A stretch of DNA of 64,000 bases from Roseivirga spongicola (GTDB lineage Bacteria; Bacteroidota; Bacteroidia; Cytophagales; Cyclobacteriaceae). The DNA is taken from the NCBI RefSeq assembly GCF_001592965.1, contig NZ_LRPC01000028.1:372001-436000 (forward strand), read 5' to 3'. The notes beneath the pieces are model-generated. The model saw only the letters and a list, made by a program, of their open reading frames with translations, had not been told where the DNA came from and did not search any database. This document shows positions 42,924-51,390 of the stretch, piece after piece. Position 1 is the stretch's first letter. Each line of letters opens with the position of its first letter. The position numbers and the translations under genes were made by a program.

Positions 42924-43901
42924 TTAATCTATTATAACCACATTCTTACCTATTACCTTTCTATCCATCAGATCACGAATAGCCTGAGCACCTTGCTCTA
43001 ACGGATATTCTTTATAGATGTGCTGTTTCACTTTTCCTTCCTGAATCCACTGAAGAATCTGCTCAAAGTTCCTCATGTTTTCTGCGGGTTCTTTCTGAGC
43101 AAAAGCGCCCCAGAATACTCCAACTATCGAGGCGCCTTTCAGCAAAGGTAGGTTCATTTTAATAGCAGAAGGAGAACCAGCAGCAAAACCCACCACCAAA
43201 TACCTGCCTCCCCAAGCGAGAGAACGAACTGCGGGTTCAGCATATTGATCTCCAACAGGGTCACAAATCACATCGAAACCTTCTCCATTCGTCATGGCTT
43301 TTGCTGTTTCCTTTAGATCTTGTTCTGAGTAGTTGATGACTTCATCAGCTCCGGCTTTCAGGCAAATTTCCAGCTTTTCTTTTGAACTTGCAGCAGCCAC
43401 CACATGAGCGCCCATCTGCTTGCCAATCTGAACTGCTGCCAACCCAACACCACCAGAAGCACCTAAAACCAGTAGTTTTTCTCCATTCTGAAGGTTAGCT
43501 CTTTGCTTAAGCGCGAAGAGTGATGTGCCAAAATTGTACATAGTAGTGGCAGCGGTTACAAAGTCCATGCCCTCAGGAACAGGCAAGCATTTGTGAGCAT
43601 CAGCGGCTACAAATTCAGCAAAGCCACCCCAACCAGTAAGCGCGAAAACTCGATCACCTTTTTTGACGTGGTTCACTTCAGGGCCTACTTCAACAGCTAT
43701 ACCAGATACTTCACCACCCGGGGCAAAAGGTAGTTCAGGTTTGAATTGATATTTATTTTGAATGATGAGCGTATCTGGAAAGTTGACACCACAGGCTTTC
43801 ACTTGAATTAGAACCTGATTGGGTTGAATTTGAGGAGTTTCAAGCTCATCCATTTTAAGGTTCTCAGGTAGACCGAAGGAGTGACAAACCAATGCTTTCA
43901 T
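42924..43901 (-). CDS. NADPH:quinone oxidoreductase family protein (zinc-free MDR)
   Basis: 325 residues of the medium-chain dehydrogenase/reductase superfamily. The N-terminal GroES-like domain (PGGEVSGIAVEVGPEV) is followed by the Rossmann motif LGASGGVGLAAVQIGKQMGA. The catalytic-zinc ligands of alcohol dehydrogenases are absent, as in quinone reductases. The substrate is not known. It may be part of general quinone or enal detoxification. Confidence 0.9.
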   Translation of the reverse strand: MKALVCHSFGLPENLKMDELETPQIQPNQVLIQVKACGVNFPDTLIIQNKYQFKPELPFAPGGEVSGIAVEVGPEVNHVKKGDRVFALTGWGGFAEFVAADAHKCLPVPEGMDFVTAATTMYNFGTSLFALKQRANLQNGEKLLVLGASGGVGLAAVQIGKQMGAHVVAAASSKEKLEICLKAGADEVINYSEQDLKETAKAMTNGEGFDVICDPVGDQYAEPAVRSLAWGGRYLVVGFAAGSPSAIKMNLPLLKGASIVGVFWGAFAQKEPAENMRNFEQILQWIQEGKVKQHIYKEYPLEQGAQAIRDLMDRKVIGKNVVIID

Positions 43902-43980
43902 GAAGCTGAATTACTTTAATTTATCATCTAATTCCAACCATTTGTCCCAAGTTGAGGTCTAGAATAGCAAAAGCACAAAA

Positions 43981-44370
43981 ATGAAGAAGCTATCTTTTAT
44001 TCTATCTATACTTTCCATCGCTTTGATCACTTCATGCGACAATGATTCGGTTGATGGCTGTATTCAAGTTAAAATGATTAATCAGCTATGTGGTACGGCT
44101 ATTTATCAGGTTACTGGTGGCGAAGTACCGAGTGGTGTCGCTAATTCTTGGACTAACAATAGTGGAGTTACTTATAAGAATGTATTTACTACAACCGTGA
44201 GTCCATGCGACAGTGGTGTACAAGTTGGTGATACTTTCTTTGTAAATATTGTTGATGAGCCAGTAGAGTCGGATTGTATTCAATGTATGGCGTTATTGGC
44301 TGACACACCAGATCAGTTTCTGCATACTGTTGTATCCTCACAATGCAATCCGATAAGTAATGATTTTTAG
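43981..44370 (+). CDS. Cysteine-rich predicted lipoprotein, unknown function
   Basis: 129 residues. A lipoprotein signal (KKLSFILSILSIALITSC) ends at Cys19, followed by a chain with seven more cysteines in CIQVKMINQLC, SPCDS, DCIQC and SQC contexts, suggesting disulfides in the periplasm or on the surface. No family recognised. It ends 3 nt before the convergent modC stop. Confidence 0.75.
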   Translation: MKKLSFILSILSIALITSCDNDSVDGCIQVKMINQLCGTAIYQVTGGEVPSGVANSWTNNSGVTYKNVFTTTVSPCDSGVQVGDTFFVNIVDEPVESDCIQCMALLADTPDQFLHTVVSSQCNPISNDF

Positions 44371-44373
44371 AAG

Positions 44374-45240
44374 CTAAATTTTCTTAATAATAGGGTTGAA
44401 AGCCTTCGATGCTACGATGACCTCATCGCCAATTCGAAGGTTTTTTTGTTCCGAGTCGCTGATAACTACTTTTATTAGCTGGTTGCCCACCAACACAGAG
44501 GCTATACAAAGCAGTTCTTCTTCCTGAATGTCGACCACGGCTCCAGTAAACTGAAATTTTCCACTCAGGCTTTTGTTTCCGAAAACCTCAGTTGGTTTTC
44601 CATCTTTGGTGATGTTGCCTTTTTCAATTTCAATGATTCTATCGGCTAACCTTAAGGCTTCTGAAGGGTCGTGAGTGACCATAATAGTGGTTAGCTCAAA
44701 TTGCTGATGCACCTTTTTAAGGTATTCCTGAAGTCGAATACGCATTGACCTATCTAGGGCCGACAATGGTTCATCAAGCAGTAGAAGTTTGGGTTTTTGA
44801 ACCAGTGTTCTGGCTAAAGCCACCCGCTGTTGCTGACCTCCTGAAAGCTGATTGGGTTTCTGATTTCTCAACCCCTTGATTTCCATGATATCCAGTAGCT
44901 CTTCAATGATGGAGTCAGCTTGTGACTTTTTCAAGGCATATCTAAGGTTGCCCTCAACAGTCATGTTAGGGAAGAGAGCGTATTGCTGAAAAACCAGTCC
45001 GCAGTTTCTCTGCTGAGGTTTGATATTAGTTTTATGGCCGAACCAAGGTTCTTGATTGGAAATGATGTTGCCTGAATCTGGATTCATCAAACCTGCTATC
45101 ATGCGCAGGAGGGAAGTTTTGCCAGCTCCTGATTCACCTGAGATCACTAAAAATTCACCTGCTTGGCACTTAAAATCTAGGTCAAGTTCTAGTTGGCCTT
45201 CGGCTGAACTCAATAGCTTATTGACTTTTACTTCAAGCAT
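44374..45240 (-). CDS. modC: Molybdate ABC transporter ATP-binding protein ModC
   Basis: 288 residues. Walker A is GESGAGKTS, the signature LSGGQQQRVALART, Walker B LLLLDEPLSALD, and the H-loop His in VTHDPSEAL. The C-terminal ~65 residues form a TOBE-like domain (AVVDIQEEELL...VIVASKAF) that binds oxyanions and senses them. It starts 8 nt inside modB. Powers molybdate (or tungstate) uptake; the substrate assignment rests on family and on the modA, mop and modB neighbours. Confidence 0.9.
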   Translation of the reverse strand: MLEVKVNKLLSSAEGQLELDLDFKCQAGEFLVISGESGAGKTSLLRMIAGLMNPDSGNIISNQEPWFGHKTNIKPQQRNCGLVFQQYALFPNMTVEGNLRYALKKSQADSIIEELLDIMEIKGLRNQKPNQLSGGQQQRVALARTLVQKPKLLLLDEPLSALDRSMRIRLQEYLKKVHQQFELTTIMVTHDPSEALRLADRIIEIEKGNITKDGKPTEVFGNKSLSGKFQFTGAVVDIQEEELLCIASVLVGNQLIKVVISDSEQKNLRIGDEVIVASKAFNPIIKKI

Positions 45241-45907
45241 GGTTTCCAGTGAGATTAATTCTCTTATTTAGGCTGTAAACTGTCACCAAAATGCCAAAGC
45301 TGAGTAGAAGTAGTACCAGTGCGTATTGATGTGCTGCAGCATAATTGAGCGACTCGACCTCATCATAAATGGCAATGGAAGCCACTTTAGTGACTCCAGG
45401 TATGTTTCCGCCAATCATTAGTACTACTCCAAATTCACCCATGGTGTGGGCAAAAGAAAGTACCAAGGCTGTTAGAATCGATGGTTTGATATTGGGTAGA
45501 AGAACATGGGTCAGTGTCTTAAACTTCGATTGGCCTAAAACATATGAAGATTCTTTCATGTTTAATGAAAGACTAGCTAATCCCGATTGGATTGGCTGTA
45601 CCATAAATGGAAGACTGTAAATCATGGAAGCAAGTACCAGTCCTGGAAAAGAGAAGAGCAATTGAATACCAATGGTTTCCTGGAGCCAGTTGCCAAAGGT
45701 ATTATTAGGACTGAAGGCAACCAGTAAATAGAAGCCAAGCACCGTAGGAGGGAGCACAAGAGGCAAGCTGATAATGGACTCTATAATTGGCTTGATTCTC
45801 GACTTAGTTTCTGCTAACCAATTGGCCAAAGGAACAGAGACAACAAAAAGTAGTATAGTGGTTACCAAAGCTAACTCTAAGGACAGTATAATAGGTGACC
45901 AGTTCAT
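45233..45907 (-). CDS. modB: Molybdate ABC transporter permease ModB
   Basis: 224 residues with five to six membrane spans. The EAA-type loop is visible as ESSYVLGQSKFKTLTHVLLP, and HTMGEFGVVLMIGGN is characteristic of ModB. It overlaps modC by 8 nt and the upstream TOBE gene by 4 nt, indicating one transcript. Confidence 0.93.
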   Translation of the reverse strand: MNWSPIILSLELALVTTILLFVVSVPLANWLAETKSRIKPIIESIISLPLVLPPTVLGFYLLVAFSPNNTFGNWLQETIGIQLLFSFPGLVLASMIYSLPFMVQPIQSGLASLSLNMKESSYVLGQSKFKTLTHVLLPNIKPSILTALVLSFAHTMGEFGVVLMIGGNIPGVTKVASIAIYDEVESLNYAAAHQYALVLLLLSFGILVTVYSLNKRINLTGNHA

Positions 45908-46305
45908 TCCTTCGAAAGCATTAGTTCGTTGGTTTTAATTAAGGCAAAAACTTCTTGTCCAACAGTCAGCCCCAATTTATCTGCTGATCCGCTAGTAATC
46001 ACTGAAGTAATAGGCCCAACTTGGGTTTGAAGGGTGATTCGAGCCAATAGCTGACCTTTTTGAATGTCCGTGATATCGCCTGAAATCTGATTCTGCAAGC
46101 TGATGGGTAAGTTGGCCTGAATAGCAATTGAAGCTTCTAACTCCTTAAAGATCACATTTACTTCATTGTTCAACTGTATGTAATCGGCTGTTTCAGGAGT
46201 ATCAATCACTATGCTTTTTAGCTTCAAGCCATTGGCATTCAGGCTTACTAACGAGAAGCTACCGGAGGTTTTGATGTCTGAGATTTTAGCTTTGAAAGAG
46301 TTCAA
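45904..46305 (-). CDS. Tandem TOBE/Mop-domain molybdate-binding protein
   Basis: 133 residues built of two Mop-like domains (about 1-66 and 70-132; the second with SGDITDIQKGQLLARITLQT and VGQEVFALIKTNELML). Such proteins bind molybdate oxyanions in the cytosol as a store or sensor. The start is a TTG at 46305, one base after the TGA of the RAYT transposase gene. The start is therefore unusual, and an original upstream start could have been lost by insertion. It overlaps modB by 4 nt. Confidence 0.82.
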   Translation of the reverse strand: MNSFKAKISDIKTSGSFSLVSLNANGLKLKSIVIDTPETADYIQLNNEVNVIFKELEASIAIQANLPISLQNQISGDITDIQKGQLLARITLQTQVGPITSVITSGSADKLGLTVGQEVFALIKTNELMLSKE

Positions 46306-46306
46306 T

Positions 46307-46768
46307 TCAGTCTAGAAATTCGAAGAGATATTCCTCATTATAGTCGACCCTAAATTTGCTAAGAAAATCGATGTATTCTTCACGGAAACTAGTTTTTCTA
46401 TGATGCGCTGGTTGATTATTGATGTACTTAACTACTGTCTGAACTTGACTTTGGGCATATGAAAACGCTCCATAGCCGATTTGCCAGTTGAACTTATTTT
46501 TCAGAAACTTCTTCTCATTAATCCATTTGGAAGAGTTGGCTTTGATGTCTCTAGCTAAGTCGCAAACGGACTGAATTGGGTTTAAACCTATCAAAATATG
46601 TGTGTGATCAGGCATGCAATAGATAGCAATGCATAGATGTCCGTGGTTCTTAATAATGCCAGTAATGTACTTTTGGAGTTCCTCCCTTATGGTTTCCTTA
46701 ATCAGGTTGTCTCTTCCTTTCACCACAAAGACATAGTGGATATAGATTTGTGTGTATGTGTTTGCCAT
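46307..46768 (-). CDS. REP-associated tyrosine transposase (IS200/IS605-like Y1)
   Basis: 153 residues. The HUH motif is the His pair in MPDHTHILIG and the catalytic tyrosine lies in VVKYINNQPAHH, with KANSSKWINE between, all standard for Y1 transposases. There is no second gene or left/right IS end of classical form. The DNA directly upstream is packed with short hairpins, so it fits the single-copy RAYT class that handles REP sequences. It sits within the mod locus and ends one base before the Mop gene start. Confidence 0.9.
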   Translation of the reverse strand: MANTYTQIYIHYVFVVKGRDNLIKETIREELQKYITGIIKNHGHLCIAIYCMPDHTHILIGLNPIQSVCDLARDIKANSSKWINEKKFLKNKFNWQIGYGAFSYAQSQVQTVVKYINNQPAHHRKTSFREEYIDFLSKFRVDYNEEYLFEFLD

Positions 46769-46800
46769 TGAACAATTTACTAATACTTATGTGAATATAT

Positions 46801-46964
46801 CGCTTCTATGAAGCTTAGTTGGAAGGTAGGATTATTGATGGTTATGACATTTCGCCACTATGTGGCTGTCTAAACTCACAATATGGTATGGGGAAATTAG
46901 GCTCCAGAGGAGCCCAATGTCATAACATCTGCAACTCGACCGGATTATTAAGCTTCGTAGAAGC
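46801..46964. repeat. REP-like hairpin cluster A
   Basis: Four 5-6 bp stems with 3-nt loops: GCTTC-TAT-GAAGC (46802-46814), GCCAC-TAT-GTGGC (46854-46866), GGCTCC-AGA-GGAGCC (46900-46914) and GCTTC-GTA-GAAGC (46952-46964). The second is preceded by GTTATGACAT and the third is followed by its inverse ATGTCATAAC. The inner pair therefore forms an inverted couple, as in BIMEs. It begins about 30 bp upstream of the transposase ATG. Confidence 0.8.
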
Positions 46965-47116
46965 GAAATAAGGTAAAGCACAAATGATAATTGAAGGAAC
47001 AAGAGGGAGGCAGCCTTTCATTTGAGGTAGTAATGCTTATACCCTTTATTTTTTTGAGTAGGCTGGATTGCAGGATAGTGTCTTTGATGAGGTTTATTTT
47101 GATTTTATCGGCCCTC

Positions 47117-47403
47117 TCGCTTCTATGAAGCTCAGGTTAGCTTAACCATTGGTATTATGACATTTCGCCACTCCGTGGCTGAACCACTTGTTGACTTGAG
47201 CAGAAAATGGGTGTTTGCATAGTCATAAGCCGTCCTTTAAGATCATGTCGCTTCTACGAAGCTCAATCACTCTATTGATCAGAGTGTTATGACATTAGAC
47301 TCCTCTGGAGCCTTATTTCCTATCTAATGGAAAGACTAGCCACAGAGTGGCGTTATGTCATAATTATGAGTTATCCTACTACTCCATTAAGCTTCGTAGA
47401 AGT
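47117..47403. repeat. REP-like hairpin cluster B
   Basis: Hairpins of the same kind: GCTTC-TAT-GAAGC (47119-47131), GCCAC-TCC-GTGGC (47167-47179, after ATTATGACAT), GCTTC-TAC-GAAGC (47250-47262), ACTCC-TCT-GGAGC-type (47298-47312, after GTTATGACAT), GCCAC-AGA-GTGGC (47339-47351, before ATGTCATAAT) and GCTTC-GTA-GAAGT (47391-47403). The order mirrors cluster A. With cluster A it fills the 700-bp gap between permease and transposase. Confidence 0.8.
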
Positions 47404-47467
47404 GACATCGAACAACGTACTGCCCAGAGATTAGTCATATTATTGTGTCTGTGAAGATTCCGTCTAC

Positions 47468-50074
47468 TCAATCATTTCTTAGGTTTTCTGCCGGATTGAT
47501 TCTGATGATCCTTCTGCTTTGCCAGAATATGGCAGATAGACCGATAATGATGGTCAGCAGGCTGCTTACAAATACTTCTGCGAAGTGAACACCACCACTG
47601 AACTTATTGTAGATATTCACAAAGAGATTATCATAGAAAAAATAGGCTCCAGGTATGGCAATTAACAAGGCAATTAGCCAAAGCTTTAAGAACATTCCCG
47701 AGAGATTTCCGAAGAGCGTCATGGCATTGGCACCAAGTATCTTACGAATAGCCACCTCTTTACGCCTGTTTTCGGTAGAGTAAACAACCATGCCCAATAA
47801 CCCAAGACTAGAGATTGTAATAGAGATTAACGCCAAAAAGCCGAAGATTTTCATGGCCGTAAACATAAAGTCATAACTCTGAGCCACAATGCTTTCTAAG
47901 TACCTAGGTTGAAATTGGCTTTCAGGTTGAAGTTTATTCCATGCGGCTTCAATGTTGGCCAGTGTTGCATCACCATTTACTCCGTTAAGTTCAATAATCG
48001 CATAATTATAAGCCGATTCATTTAGCCGCATTACCATAGGTTCAATTCTTTCGTTAAGCGGTTCGTGATTATAATCTGCTACTATACCAACAATTTGAAC
48101 TTGCCTGTCGGCTAACTGCCTGATTAAACTGTCTTGAGGGTTATTCTCAATATTGTTGAGAAGGCTCAGCAGCTTCTCATTAACCAGCACCTGTTCAAAC
48201 TGAACATCACTCAATTGGCTTTCGCCCCAAACCATTTTAAGATTCATTTTATCAATGAATTCTTCACTGATGTAAACCTCTCTAACTAGAATAGAGTCGG
48301 TCAAATCATCACTGTAGAAATAATTCGTTTTGTTCAAGGGTAAACCAGGGATGTTGGAACTGAAACTTATGTCTTCGACCCCATTTATAGCTTGCAATTC
48401 ATTTTGAAGTACGGCTACATTGTTCGACTCAAGAGGTAAGATAATTCTGTTTTCTTTGGCAAAACCTGGGTCATAAGTAATGGTGTGTGAGTACTGCCTT
48501 AGTACTACTCCAATGCCAATCATGAAAGAGAGCGAAAGAATAAACTGAAAGACTAGAAGGCCTTTTCTGAAGCCAGAAATCGATACTTTTTTGTTACTGG
48601 CTCTGTTGTTGATGGCGGAAATAGGCGCGATACGGGCAAGGTAAAGAGCGGGTAATACTCCTGTAACAAGGCCTGTTAAAATGGCAAAGCCTAAGAACAT
48701 GATGATGACAAGAGGAGTCATCTCAAACGTCAAGGCTTCTGCACCAACAAGCATAGAGGTAAACTCTCCTTTTACAAGGTTGAAGAGTACGGTCGAAAGC
48801 AATAAACTGATAATGCAGACGATAATTGTCTCTACCAAAAACTGTCTGATAATGAATTTATTAGGGCTTCCAATAATTTTTCTAATGCCAATTTCTTTGG
48901 TTCTATTGAGTGTGTTGGCAATGGCCATGTTGATGTAATTGAAACATGCTGGAATAAGCACCATAAGCGATACTCCAATGAAGTACAAAAGCCCATCGTA
49001 ACCGAAAATCACACCAATTCTATCTGAGTAATTGGGGCCTGGATTGATCTCAGTTATGGCCTGAACATGATAAGAAGCTTGAGAAGATTCCAAATCAAAG
49101 AATGCTTGGCCGCTTTGACCTAAGTTGCTTACAATGGTTTCTAGATCACCTCTAGAAGCCTCCGACTTAAAGTAGAAATAATTGCCACTAAAATCAGTCC
49201 ACCCTGCAGCACCAATATTGTTTCCGCGATTAGTACCTGAGATGTTTGCTAGCAAATCGAACTTGAAATGGGTACGCTGAGGGAAAGGCGCCAACACACC
49301 ACCAATTTCGAAAATACCATCTCTTTCTGTTTCAACGGTTTTTCCGATAACATCCGTAGAGTTGAATAATTTTTCAGCCAGCTCATGCGTAATGATCACG
49401 CTTCTGGGATTATCAATTACGTTAGCATTGCCTCTTTGTAATTTGAAATCAAAAAGTTCAAGGAAGCTGGGTTCGGTATAGTAACCATACATCTGAATAG
49501 GCTCTCCCAGTGATTTGATAGTAGGGAAGAAATGATCGTTAATAACTGCACTATTTGTGATTTGCTGGGTACTGTTACGTAATAATTCTGCCAAGGCAGG
49601 AGGGGAGGAAGCAAAGTGATTTCTGTCTCCTGAAGTGGTTAGCTTTGTTGTGATTCGATAGATGTCTTCCGAATCTTGGTGGAACCTATCGAACTGTTTA
49701 AGATCCGACACCATGGCTAGGCAGAGTAAGGCAACCGACATGCCTAAGGCTAAACCAAAGACGTTGAGCCCTGTAAAGAGCTTTTGTTTTTTTATGTTCC
49801 GAATAGAGATTTTAATGTAGTTGAGAATCATTGTATTGAGTTTTTGACCAGAATAATAATTTGAAAATGACCTGTCTTTCTTGCGCTTTCTCAGGGCGTA
49901 GGAGAAAGAGAGTTTTATAACTTCTAACCAGTAGAAGAGGCGGGCTCTAAATTCCCCTTTCGATTCTAACTTATCTTCATAGAGTTCCTGCAGATCGCCT
50001 AAAAGATCTTCATTCTGAGCCTGACCACTTGCCCAGTGAAAGAGTTTAGTTGCGAGTTTAGGAGCTTTATGCAT
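47468..50074 (-). CDS. FtsX/MacB-type ABC permease with PadR-linked N-terminal domain
   Basis: 868 residues. An N-terminal cytosolic segment (about 1-85, FHWASGQAQNEDLLGDLQELY) is the domain seen on permeases paired with PadR regulators. A MacB-PCD/FtsX architecture follows: TM1 (about 105-125), a large periplasmic domain, three TM (about 365-480), a second half with TM near 510, a periplasmic domain, and three C-terminal TM ending in NPAENLRND. The ATPase is not in the window. The likely role is export or envelope-stress transport. It starts 1 nt into the padR stop (TAATG). Confidence 0.9.
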   Translation of the reverse strand: MHKAPKLATKLFHWASGQAQNEDLLGDLQELYEDKLESKGEFRARLFYWLEVIKLSFSYALRKRKKDRSFSNYYSGQKLNTMILNYIKISIRNIKKQKLFTGLNVFGLALGMSVALLCLAMVSDLKQFDRFHQDSEDIYRITTKLTTSGDRNHFASSPPALAELLRNSTQQITNSAVINDHFFPTIKSLGEPIQMYGYYTEPSFLELFDFKLQRGNANVIDNPRSVIITHELAEKLFNSTDVIGKTVETERDGIFEIGGVLAPFPQRTHFKFDLLANISGTNRGNNIGAAGWTDFSGNYFYFKSEASRGDLETIVSNLGQSGQAFFDLESSQASYHVQAITEINPGPNYSDRIGVIFGYDGLLYFIGVSLMVLIPACFNYINMAIANTLNRTKEIGIRKIIGSPNKFIIRQFLVETIIVCIISLLLSTVLFNLVKGEFTSMLVGAEALTFEMTPLVIIMFLGFAILTGLVTGVLPALYLARIAPISAINNRASNKKVSISGFRKGLLVFQFILSLSFMIGIGVVLRQYSHTITYDPGFAKENRIILPLESNNVAVLQNELQAINGVEDISFSSNIPGLPLNKTNYFYSDDLTDSILVREVYISEEFIDKMNLKMVWGESQLSDVQFEQVLVNEKLLSLLNNIENNPQDSLIRQLADRQVQIVGIVADYNHEPLNERIEPMVMRLNESAYNYAIIELNGVNGDATLANIEAAWNKLQPESQFQPRYLESIVAQSYDFMFTAMKIFGFLALISITISSLGLLGMVVYSTENRRKEVAIRKILGANAMTLFGNLSGMFLKLWLIALLIAIPGAYFFYDNLFVNIYNKFSGGVHFAEVFVSSLLTIIIGLSAIFWQSRRIIRINPAENLRND

Positions 50075-50400
50075 TAGCCAACTGATAAGTTGATTTTAGA
50101 GTTTTGCCAAAGTTCATCACGAAGGCTTTTCATGTTGTTGAGCGCTTCCTTAGCACTTTGTGTGATCTCGAAATAGCGTTTTCTACGTCCACCACGTTTG
50201 GCTGTAGGCTCTCCTAAATAGGAAACGAGAAACCCTTTTTCTTCCAAGCGTGTGAGAGTGGAATGCAAGGCACCCAAGCTCATTTTACGATTAGCCTGCT
50301 GCTCTATCATTTCCAAAATGGTAGTTCCGTAAGCTTCCTCAGCCAGATTCGCTATGGTTAACAAAACGAGTTCTTCAAACTCACCCAAATAGCCCTTCAT
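50074..50400 (-). CDS. PadR family transcriptional regulator
   Basis: 108 residues with a winged-helix domain (EELVLLTIANLAEEAYGTTI, LGALHSTLTRLEEKGFL, KRGGRRKRYFEIT) and a short C-terminal helix for dimerisation. In Bacteroidota such genes precede FtsX-type permeases and repress the pair. Its coding sequence overlaps the permease start by 1 nt. Repeats just upstream (50402-50463) are candidate operators. Confidence 0.92.
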   Translation of the reverse strand: MKGYLGEFEELVLLTIANLAEEAYGTTILEMIEQQANRKMSLGALHSTLTRLEEKGFLVSYLGEPTAKRGGRRKRYFEITQSAKEALNNMKSLRDELWQNSKINLSVG

Positions 50401-50401
50401 A

Positions 50402-50463
50402 ATATGTTTCTACTTTTGATATTAAATATAGGACGGCAACAATAGAAATATGTTTCTACTTTT
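50402..50463 (-). promoter_or_regulatory. Probable PadR operator, repeated AAAAGTAGAAACATAT
   Basis: ATATGTTTCTACTTTT occurs at 50402-50417 and again at 50448-50463. The second copy overlaps a dyad, TAGAAA-TATG-TTTCTA (50443-50458). Both lie between the padR start and the next gene, so autoregulation by PadR is likely. Confidence 0.45.
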
Positions 50464-50493
50464 CATAAAATATGACTAAAAAAATTGAAAAGG

Positions 50494-51237
50494 CTATCTG
50501 TAGCCAAAATTGCGTAGAATGGAAAGGCCTTTTTCAGATCTCACAAATGTTGCAAATGCCTCAGCTTCCTTTCCTAAGCCTCGGTCATTTTTAAGTATAA
50601 CCATAGCCTGATTGATAGGGGAGTGCAAGCTATCAGCTATGGTGATCCAATTGTCATGGGTTGACATATTAGGAGAAAGGACAACCGATTTGGCTGTGAA
50701 GCCCATTTCCGCAGCCTGAGAGATGATAAATTGGTTGACCTGAGAAATACCTTCTCCAAAGACAAATTTGGACTCATTGGCCTCATACAAATTCAATCGC
50801 TTAAGCACTTCCTCCGCAGCGAGTCCATAAGGAGCAGTTTTGGGGTTGGCCAATGCGGTATGCGATACCTCTTTAGAACTCAGTTGATCCAAAGAAACTA
50901 ACAGATTTTCCTTCATAGACCAGAGCACCAATTGTCCCTGAGCATAGATAACAGGTTCTCCAATTGTGTTTCCTGATGCCTGAAGTGCTTCGGGGAACTT
51001 GGTATCGGCTGAGAAGAAGAGATCGTAAGGAGCACCCTGTTGAATTTGCGCAGTCAGTTTACCAGAAGAGCCAAGGATGATCTCGCAATCAGTTCCGGTC
51101 TCAGCCTCATAAGCCTCAACCAAGGCACTCATAGCAAACTGCATATTGGCAGCGGTGGCGATGGTGAGCGAGCTTTTTTTGGGGGAACAGCTGAATATCG
51201 CTAGAACTAGAAGGAAACCTAATTTATTCATTATCAT
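50494..51237 (-). CDS. modA: Molybdate ABC transporter substrate-binding protein ModA
   Basis: 247 residues. A short lipoprotein signal (GFLLVLAIFSC, Cys at about 17) fits tethering to the outer leaflet of the inner membrane. Periplasmic binding protein motifs include TIATAANMQFAMSALVEAY, LGSSGKLTAQIQQGAPYDLFFSAD and LKRLNLYEANESKFVFGEG. The start may be Met3 (51231). It lies 3.7 kb from the mop-modB-modC genes, separated by PadR, the permease and the RAYT. Confidence 0.9.
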   Translation of the reverse strand: MIMNKLGFLLVLAIFSCSPKKSSLTIATAANMQFAMSALVEAYEAETGTDCEIILGSSGKLTAQIQQGAPYDLFFSADTKFPEALQASGNTIGEPVIYAQGQLVLWSMKENLLVSLDQLSSKEVSHTALANPKTAPYGLAAEEVLKRLNLYEANESKFVFGEGISQVNQFIISQAAEMGFTAKSVVLSPNMSTHDNWITIADSLHSPINQAMVILKNDRGLGKEAEAFATFVRSEKGLSILRNFGYR

Positions 51238-51286
51238 GAATCTAGTGATTAGTCTTGAGTCTTGGGTCTTGAGCTAATATTTTGTC

Positions 51287-51362
51287 CGTCATTGCGAGGG
51301 AGGTACGACCGCGGCAATCTCCTTGTTTTTGGGCAGAGACTGCTTCGTGCCTCGCAGTGACG
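51287..51362. repeat. Dispersed inverted repeat (GTCATTGCGAGG family)
   Basis: CGTCATTGCGAGG and CCTCGCAGTGACG are the outer arms; GGCAATCTCC and GACTGCTTCG correspond to the inner parts of the copy at 9754-9892. It fills the gap between modA and the FAD enzyme gene. Confidence 0.6.
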
Positions 51363-51390
51363 TTCAAGATCTAATCGCGAAACAATGACA

